Notes under the pieces: generated by a model
Told to the model about the DNA's origin: nothing
Seen by the model: only the letters and a program-made list of their open reading frames with translations
The model's database searches: none
Shown: one piece after another, positions 1 through 4,413 of the stretch
Layout of the letters: each line of letters begins with the position of its first letter
Position numbering within the stretch: position 1 is the stretch's first letter
Position numbers and translations under genes: made by a program
Assembly (NCBI GenBank): GCA_002502295.1
Contig: DANX01000122.1
Span: 9,322 to 19,535 of the forward strand
Origin: Euryarchaeota archaeon UBA561
GTDB taxonomy: Archaea > Thermoplasmatota > Poseidoniia > Poseidoniales > Poseidoniaceae
Direction of reading: 5' to 3'
DNA length: 10,214 nucleotides

Positions 1-1379
1 GCTGCAAACGGTGATGCATAGGCGACCGTGGAGGTGTTCATCTCAGGGAGTGCCAGAAGATTCGCATACATTTTCGGAGGATACAGCGTTCCTGACATGA
101 GGATTGAACCTCCTGAGTGATTGAACACCGATTTGGACACAAGCCCCGGGTCCAATAGATGCAGCGTTAAACGTCCCTCTCTCCCTTTCGGAGAAAACAC
201 CATGCAGAGAGCAGTTGTGTTTCCATACTTGCACACCGAGTGCAAAATGTGAGCGACTCTGTAAGCATCTGGTTCAGAGCTCTCTTCGTCGCTTTCGGCT
301 TCAATTTGGACCGATTGTAGAATGTCGGCGAGTTTCATCAATCGCTGGCCACGATTGGTTTCGTCGGGTTTCTTGATGTCGGTATCAATGCGCATTTGCC
401 CAGACAATCCTTCCACTTCATCGCAGGCTGCGTGAAAGAGGTTCTCAAAATCGTTCATGTCGATTCGTACCTCATCCTCGTCCCCGGATAGATCGTGGTA
501 TGCGCTGAATGATTTTATCAGCGCTGTTCGGTAGGCTTTCATGACCTCAAAGGCCCAACGAACCTGGTCAAGTTGGTGATTGATGCCTCTCGAATCTTCG
601 CGTTTTGCAATGTTTTCGAGGTTGCCCATGTGCTCTTCCAATTCCATGGAGGCGTTTCGAACGATGGTCGGTGTAATGGTCCGCTCCATCGTCATCCGAA
701 TACGGTCGGGTAGGTTGTGGGCTTCGTCGACAATGAGGATGCTGTTTTCCAAATCGATGCCCATGGCGGGAAGTGAACTCTCACGTATTTGGTCTGCAAA
801 GATATGGTTGTAATCGCACACCAACACGTCGGCGTCTTTGACGGTCGAACGACAGGTCTGCCACGCACAGACTCCCATCGACCTCGACACAGACACGGTT
901 TCCTCAACGTGCCGTGGTTGTTGAAGGATAAACGACCTTAGCGATTCTTTCCGTTCAGCTTTGGTCGATTCTGCTGAATTGGCGTCGCACAAGCACCGGC
1001 CGGAAAAGAGGTCAACAACCTCACACATCGATTCCCGACCGATGACATCAACCACTTTGACAACTCGGTGACCTTCGGCGAGACTGGCATTGATTTTTCT
1101 GATGGTGTCGATGACGATTTTGTGTTGGGACTGGCGGCCCGTGAGAAAAAGAACATGAGTGCGGTTCGGTCGGTTTCTCGCAACGGCGAGAGCTGCTGCA
1201 AGCGAGGCGGCGGTTTTACCGATACCCGTCGGGGCGGCTGCTACGTGAAAACCACCCGCATCGAGGGCCTTGCTAGCGTCGTTGATCATCTCAAGTTGTC
1301 CGGGCCGTGGTTGTTTGTGGGCGAGGAACGGGAAGGTGGACGAATCCACATGTGTTTCATCACCGTTCATAACGCCCAT
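1..1379 (-). CDS. XPD/Rad3-family Fe-S DNA helicase, N-terminal part (runs off left edge)
   Basis: This is a superfamily 2, 5'-3' DNA helicase of the XPD/Rad3/DinG group, expected to act in DNA repair or replication. One open frame runs from ATG at 1379 to the window edge (459 codons, no stop). Visible motifs: RPGQ at residues 25-28, Walker A APTGIGKT at 49-56, five cysteines (119, 129, 131, 171, 176) where XPD proteins carry the 4Fe-4S domain, ADVLVCDYNH at about 187-196, the DEAH box VDEAHN at 217-222, an acidic helical stretch fitting the Arch domain (about 240-390), and SGTL at 429-432. The second helicase domain with motifs V and VI lies outside the window. The start is supported by AGGAGG at 1391-1396, 11 nt upstream; a second in-frame ATG at 1370 is less well placed. 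Family assignment is firm; the repair role is inferred from the family. Confidence 0.93.
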   Translation of the reverse strand, partial: MGVMNGDETHVDSSTFPFLAHKQPRPGQLEMINDASKALDAGGFHVAAAPTGIGKTAASLAAALAVARNRPNRTHVLFLTGRQSQHKIVIDTIRKINASLAEGHRVVKVVDVIGRESMCEVVDLFSGRCLCDANSAESTKAERKESLRSFILQQPRHVEETVSVSRSMGVCAWQTCRSTVKDADVLVCDYNHIFADQIRESSLPAMGIDLENSILIVDEAHNLPDRIRMTMERTITPTIVRNASMELEEHMGNLENIAKREDSRGINHQLDQVRWAFEVMKAYRTALIKSFSAYHDLSGDEDEVRIDMNDFENLFHAACDEVEGLSGQMRIDTDIKKPDETNRGQRLMKLADILQSVQIEAESDEESSEPDAYRVAHILHSVCKYGNTTALCMVFSPKGREGRLTLHLLDPGLVSKSVFNHSGGSILMSGTLYPPKMYANLLALPEMNTSTVAYASPFA

Positions 1380-1440
1380 ACCACGGCGACCCTCCTAAAG
1401 GATTGGCATGAAGGTCACAGGTTTCACTGGCTTCGGTCAA

Positions 1441-1674
1441 TGTGCCCAGAAATGTGGGGGCTGGGCACGGGGAACCACCGCATCAACTGACGGGGGTGGA
1501 ATCTGGGCCTCCCTGTCCGTCGTCCAGGGAGGCGTGTGGGGGTGTTTGGTTGTGGGAACCAAGGCCAAGACGTGCACGACGGGCACGTTGATACAACGAG
1601 ACAAAACTCTGCAAGACTGGCCGGTCTTGCGGAGTTCCAAGGGTGGCATCACCAAGGTTGTAGCCCGAGTTTTG
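1441..1674 (+). ncRNA. Candidate structured RNA (array of five or more hairpins)
   Basis: Successive inverted repeats are visible by eye: 1442-1449 with 1461-1468 (8 bp); 1475-1479 with 1495-1499 (5 bp); 1507-1515 with 1525-1533 (9 bp, perfect); 1546-1551 with 1557-1562 (6 bp, 5-nt loop); 1570-1575 with 1583-1588 (6 bp); and 1605-1618 with 1623-1636 (14 pairs around a GGCC loop). The last stem has two T-G pairs and several other stems extend by T-G or G-T pairs. These are tolerated G-U wobbles in a plus-strand RNA but A-C mismatches in a minus-strand RNA, so plus is the more likely sense. I looked for signature sequences of RNase P RNA, SRP RNA, 5S rRNA, tRNA and C/D box RNA and found none. 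No clear promoter is visible. Alternatives are a processing or termination region of the minus-strand transcript, or a remnant repeat element. Confidence 0.35.
1605..1636. repeat. Long hairpin, 14-pair stem with GGCC loop
   Basis: The arms 1605-1618 and 1623-1636 pair along their whole length, counting two T-G pairs; the core GCAAGAC/GTCTTGC is perfect. Read on the minus strand, the hairpin is followed directly by TTTTG, so it might also help end transcription of the upstream RHH gene, whose stop codon is about 75 nt earlier. A longer-range arm pair, CAAAACTC at 1602-1609 with GAGTTTTG at 1667-1674, competes for the same 5' bases. Confidence 0.55.
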
Positions 1675-1709
1675 CCAATTCATCCCATCCCCTCCAGTCT
1701 CTCACCAAT

Positions 1710-2084
1710 TCATTCTTGGTATTCGTTGCGTCGTATCGTTCCTTCTCTGGACGCCTCCAGAGCGGAATCGAAGGTGCTTGAGACCGCTTCCAACTCGGCA
1801 GCGGCCTTTCTCATGTACAATTTGAGCCCTTCTTGGGCAGCGATTTCTGGTGTTGTTCCTTGGAGTTCATACAATTTTCCAAGTTGCAGTTGATCGTTGC
1901 GTCCAAGCGGGATTCGAATTGATTTCATCCCATGCAGGGCCGGTTGATTGTGGAGGAATTCCTGGATGGCCAACCGCACAACGTCTGACCTGCTTCGGGC
2001 CCCATCCATGCCGATTCGAGCATCGAGGAGAGCCAAGTCTTCCTCAGTGATTCTGAGAGAGACGGCACTGGTGGGCTGGGTCAT
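1710..2084 (-). CDS. Ribbon-helix-helix (CopG/MetJ-like) DNA-binding protein, apparent tandem RHH
   Basis: This is a probable small transcriptional regulator of 124 residues. Residues 7-46 form a standard RHH unit: a beta strand AVSLRIT, helix EDLALLDARIG, then SRSDVVRLAIQEFLHN. Residues 54-94 look like a second, diverged unit (strand KSIRIPL, helix QLQLGKLYELQG, helix TPEIAAQEGLKLYMRK), which would let one chain make a pseudo-dimer. RHH proteins normally bind DNA as dimers through the paired strands. The C-terminal 30 residues are helical and charged. ATG 2084 is supported by AGGAGG at 2092-2097 (7-nt spacer) and by a TATA box at 2122-2129. A palindrome lies upstream at 2143-2157, so autoregulation or control of the divergent gene is plausible. 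There is no adjacent toxin gene, so an antitoxin role is not supported. The first RHH unit is confident; the second is inference. Confidence 0.8.
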   Translation of the reverse strand: MTQPTSAVSLRITEEDLALLDARIGMDGARSRSDVVRLAIQEFLHNQPALHGMKSIRIPLGRNDQLQLGKLYELQGTTPEIAAQEGLKLYMRKAAAELEAVSSTFDSALEASREGTIRRNEYQE

Positions 2085-2091
2085 CCGGGTT

Positions 2092-2129
2092 CCTCCTGTA
2101 AAGAATGCTCAGAACTGCGACCATATAAA
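2092..2129 (-). promoter_or_regulatory. Archaeal promoter and Shine-Dalgarno site of the RHH gene
   Basis: On the minus strand TTTATATG (2122-2129) matches an archaeal TATA box, about 40 nt before the start codon. Expected transcription start near 2100 would give a leader of about 15 nt that carries AGGAGG at 2092-2097. The surrounding bases are the most AT-rich in this part of the window. Confidence 0.6.
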
Positions 2130-2142
2130 TGTATCCTAGATG

Positions 2143-2157
2143 ATGACAATATGTCAT
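2143..2157. promoter_or_regulatory. Palindromic candidate operator in divergent promoter region
   Basis: ATGACA-ATA-TGTCAT is a perfect inverted repeat with 6-bp arms and a 3-bp centre. It sits between the divergently transcribed RHH gene and the acidic two-repeat protein gene, just upstream of the RHH gene's TATA box. RHH proteins commonly bind short inverted repeats near their own promoters, so this is a natural candidate site. Binding is inference only. Confidence 0.4.
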
Positions 2158-2237
2158 AATTTGTAATACAATGCGAAAACGATTGACGACGGCCCACCGA
2201 GCGAAGTTTCAAGGACGAGGCGCTCTTAAGACAGGAC

Positions 2238-2681
2238 ATGACCCTTGTTCCAACCCGTGGACTTTTTCTTTACCTCGAAACGCTGCGTGTAGCATTTGAT
2301 GACAAAATCGTCACCGACGATGAAGCTCAGATCCTGCGGATCCTCGCTCAGGCGCTTGGCGTTGCGCCATCGGATACCGCCGAATGCCGTTCAATCGTTG
2401 CCGGTGAAGCACCTTCCCCTTTCAACGATGGGAGTGAATTTGGGACCCACCAGATGGGCGATGCCACCACCTACCAATCGGCCCTTATCGCTGCGCTTGA
2501 CGATGACATCATCAGCGAGGATGAGTGGGCCATGCTTGACCATCTGCGACGCATCATTGGACTTCAAGAGGATCAGCACGCGTTGATTGAGGAATCGATT
2601 CGGGGCATGGGTGAAGTTGATGCTGAAGGTCAGAGACGAGTGGAACGCCTTGAGCGCTACCTCACTGTGTGCAGTTTTTGA
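2238..2681 (+). CDS. Small acidic protein with internal duplication (TerB-like?), function unknown
   Basis: This 147-residue, acidic, probably cytoplasmic protein has no signal peptide or membrane helix. Two copies of a helical unit of about 40 residues are visible: residues 12-46 (YLETLRVAFDDKIVTDDE then ILRILAQALGV) and 79-113 (YQSALIAALDDDIISEDE then LDHLRRIIGL). Both share the pattern Y-x3-L-x2-A-x-D-D-x-I-x2-D/E-D-E followed by an amphipathic helix. The D-D-x-I-x2-x-D-E loop recalls TerB-like or EF-hand-like acidic loops, but I cannot assign a family firmly. A linker rich in G, S and P separates the repeats, and a charged helix ends the protein. The ATG at 2238 is the only candidate: an in-frame stop lies at 2184-2186 with no other start codon between. 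The Shine-Dalgarno is weak. It is divergent from the RHH gene and lies 94 nt upstream of gdhA in the same direction, so partial co-transcription is possible. Confidence 0.75.
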   Translation: MTLVPTRGLFLYLETLRVAFDDKIVTDDEAQILRILAQALGVAPSDTAECRSIVAGEAPSPFNDGSEFGTHQMGDATTYQSALIAALDDDIISEDEWAMLDHLRRIIGLQEDQHALIEESIRGMGEVDAEGQRRVERLERYLTVCSF

Positions 2682-2684
2682 ACC

Positions 2685-2696
2685 CCATTTTATCCC
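2685..2696 (+). promoter_or_regulatory. Possible TATA box for gdhA
   Basis: The AT-rich stretch CCATTTTATCCC just after the stop of the preceding gene is the best TATA-like sequence before gdhA. It would place transcription start near 2718 and give a leader of roughly 55 nt. The match to the archaeal consensus is only moderate, and read-through from the upstream gene is an alternative. Confidence 0.3.
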
Positions 2697-2753
2697 GTTC
2701 CGAGGGAGTACAGGGGCAACCATTAGAAAGGGTCTGCGTAAGGGACGCCCAAT

Positions 2754-2767
2754 ACACCTTGAGGTGT
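2754..2767. promoter_or_regulatory. Palindrome covering the gdhA ribosome-binding region
   Basis: ACACCT-TG-AGGTGT is a perfect 6-bp-arm inverted repeat, 9 nt before the first ATG of gdhA. Its right arm contains GAGGTG, which could serve as the Shine-Dalgarno for ATG 2776. In RNA it can form a 5-bp stem with a TTGA loop that would hide that site; as DNA it could be an operator. The second candidate, GAAGG at 2770-2774, lies outside the stem and is spaced 7 nt from the in-frame ATG at 2782. Confidence 0.35.
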
Positions 2768-2775
2768 GAGAAGGT

Positions 2776-4137
2776 ATGCCGATGAGCCCCAGTGATGCAA
2801 TTTATGCGAAAGTCGTAGCCAGAGACCCAGAACAACCAGAATTCCACCAAGCGGTAAAGGAAGTTCTGGAATCTCTTGAGCCGGTGCTTGAAGAAAGTCC
2901 GGAGTACATTTCCATTGTCGAGCGGGTAGTTGAGCCAGAGCGACTTATCCATTTCCGAGTCCCGTGGGTTGACGACGCAGGCAATACGCAAGTCAATCGA
3001 GGCTTTCGTATTCAATTCAATGGCGCTATTGGACCCTACAAGGGTGGCCTTCGATTCCATCCGAGTGTGAACGCTTCCATTTTGAAGTTCCTCGCCTTTG
3101 AGCAGATTTTCAAGAACTCACTCACCGGTCTCCCAATGGGCGGTGGCAAGGGTGGTGCTGACTTCGACCCGAAGGGCAAGTCAGATGGCGAAGTCATGCG
3201 TTTTTGTCAGTCCTTCATGATGGAATTGTGGCGACATATCGGCCATGATTGCGACGTCCCTGCCGGCGACATCGGCGTTGGCGGTCGAGAGATTGGCTAC
3301 ATGTTTGGCATGTACAAGCGACTTCAAAATGAATTCCAAGCAGGTGTTTTGACTGGAAAAGGCTTGGCGTACGGCGGTTCGCTGATTCGACCAGAAGCGA
3401 CCGGTTACGGCCTTGTTTACTTTGCTCGTGAGATGCTCGCCACAAAGGGCAAGTCGTTCGAAGGTGCTGTCGTCTCGATTTCAGGATCTGGAAACGTGGC
3501 TCAATATGCCTGTGAAAAAGTCATTGACCTTGGTGGCAAGCCGGTCACGTTCTCTGACTCGTCCGGCTTTATTCACGACCCAGACGGCATCGACCGAGAG
3601 AAGCTTGCTTGGGTCATGGACCTGAAGAACAACCGACGTGGGCGGATTTCTGAATACGCTAAGCAATACCCCTCCGCAACGTTCACCGCAAGCGCCCCCG
3701 AACCCTCCTTGAACGGACTCTGGGGCGTTGATGTTGATGTTGCTCTCCCGTGTGCGACCCAGAATGAACTCAACGGCGAAGAAGCGAAAATGCTTGTCGC
3801 CAACAAGGTCATTGCCGTCGGTGAGGGCGCCAACATGCCGTGCACACCCGAAGCCGTTGAGGTCTTCCATGAAGCCGGCGTTCTTTTCGCTCCAGGAAAG
3901 GCGAGCAATGCTGGCGGTGTCGCTACCTCCGGTCTTGAGATGTCGCAGAACTCACTTCGCATGCCTTGGACGCGCGAAGAAGTCGACGAGAAGCTTGAGG
4001 GCATCATGGTCGCTATTCACAAGAACGCCTTCGAGACTGCAAAAAAGTACGGCCGTGAAGGCGATTACGTGTTTGGCGCAAACGTGGCAGGTTTCCTCAA
4101 AGTTGCCGAGGCAATGATTGCTCAAGGCGTCGTTTGA
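2776..4137 (+). CDS. gdhA: Glutamate dehydrogenase, bacterial hexameric type, probably NADP-specific
   Basis: It catalyses reversible reductive amination of 2-oxoglutarate with ammonium to L-glutamate in the cytoplasm (EC 1.4.1.4 if NADPH-dependent), the entry of ammonium into amino acids. At 453 residues it matches the bacterial GdhA class (E. coli about 447) rather than the shorter typical archaeal enzyme (about 415-420). Visible features: GPYKGGLRFHPSV at 86-98 with substrate lysine K89, the catalytic signature LPMGGGKGG at 119-127 with K125, PAGDIGVGGRE at 162-172 with the catalytic aspartate D165, KGLAYGGSLIRPEATGYG at 195-212, the Rossmann loop SGSGNVAQ at 236-243, SDSSG at 260-264, and the C-terminal block GKASNAGGVATSGLEM at 374-389. 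The domain order is complete and undamaged. Start: ATG 2776 has GAGGTG 9 nt upstream; Met3 (ATG 2782) with GAAGG 7 nt upstream is nearly as good. Cofactor preference is inferred from class. Confidence 0.97.
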   Translation: MPMSPSDAIYAKVVARDPEQPEFHQAVKEVLESLEPVLEESPEYISIVERVVEPERLIHFRVPWVDDAGNTQVNRGFRIQFNGAIGPYKGGLRFHPSVNASILKFLAFEQIFKNSLTGLPMGGGKGGADFDPKGKSDGEVMRFCQSFMMELWRHIGHDCDVPAGDIGVGGREIGYMFGMYKRLQNEFQAGVLTGKGLAYGGSLIRPEATGYGLVYFAREMLATKGKSFEGAVVSISGSGNVAQYACEKVIDLGGKPVTFSDSSGFIHDPDGIDREKLAWVMDLKNNRRGRISEYAKQYPSATFTASAPEPSLNGLWGVDVDVALPCATQNELNGEEAKMLVANKVIAVGEGANMPCTPEAVEVFHEAGVLFAPGKASNAGGVATSGLEMSQNSLRMPWTREEVDEKLEGIMVAIHKNAFETAKKYGREGDYVFGANVAGFLKVAEAMIAQGVV

Positions 4138-4397
4138 TCAACCTCTTTTGCCGTGTTTCCCCGGCGTGAATCAAACAGTTTCGGCCATCGTTGCTTCAAG
4201 CGGCGAAACAGCCATCGTGAAAAGACCATTGAGAACGCCAAAAAAATGAGCGACGTCCACCAAGGTGCCGCATCGTTCGTGGCTAATCCGTAGGTGACAA
4301 CCAGAATGCCAATCCCATAAACGGCGCGAAAGGCTGAGAACACCAACATCCCGCGAACCACTGGGTGGCTCATCCAACCTTCCTTTTTCTCGACCAT
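4122..4397 (-). CDS. Small two-helix membrane protein, function unknown
   Basis: This 91-residue protein has two predicted transmembrane helices, at about 14-38 (a stretch including VYGIGILVVTYGLA) and 46-64 (SLIFLAFSMVF). A basic segment RRLKQRW follows helix 2, and charged ends on both sides suggest both termini face the cytoplasm. The frame is open well upstream, to 4748, but that part is the shadow of the surface-protein tail in another frame. I chose ATG 4397 because it comes 16 nt after the stop of the upstream gene and has GGAAGGG and AAAGGG just before it. The tight spacing argues for co-transcription and possibly a joint role with the surface protein. The size and layout loosely resemble small two-helix families such as DUF4229; that is only a suggestion. 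Its last 16 bases overlap the end of gdhA on the other strand. Confidence 0.72.
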   Translation of the reverse strand: MVEKKEGWMSHPVVRGMLVFSAFRAVYGIGILVVTYGLATNDAAPWWTSLIFLAFSMVFSRWLFRRLKQRWPKLFDSRRGNTAKEVDQTTP

Positions 4398-4413
4398 CCC
4401 TTTCCCTTCCGGT

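Larger units (their letters stand above)
1380..1709. other. Intergenic region with no convincing gene, rich in inverted repeats
   Basis: This 330-base gap lies between two minus-strand genes. It holds the candidate structured RNA described separately, the Shine-Dalgarno site of the helicase gene (1391-1396), and a 9-nt direct repeat CCAATTCAT at 1675-1683 and 1705-1713, the second copy overlapping the stop codon of the RHH gene. Open frames on both strands here give low-complexity or unfamiliar peptides. The best is a 66-codon minus-strand frame from ATG 1683, which has GGAGGGG just upstream but no recognisable domain. No TATA box is evident. Confidence 0.6.

Noticed and set aside
1408..1893. 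Plus-strand 161-codon frame across the intergenic gap and RHH gene
   Set aside because: More than a third is antisense to a confident gene, the rest shows no protein-like pattern, and no ribosome-binding site fits.
1903..1925. tRNA T-loop-like sequence (ATTCGAATCCC on the minus strand)
   Set aside because: It lies inside the RHH gene, encodes part of the second strand, and no matching acceptor, D or anticodon arms surround it.
1710..2681. Toxin-antitoxin pair formed by the RHH protein and the acidic protein
   Set aside because: The genes are divergent, not an operon, and the acidic protein resembles no known toxin family.
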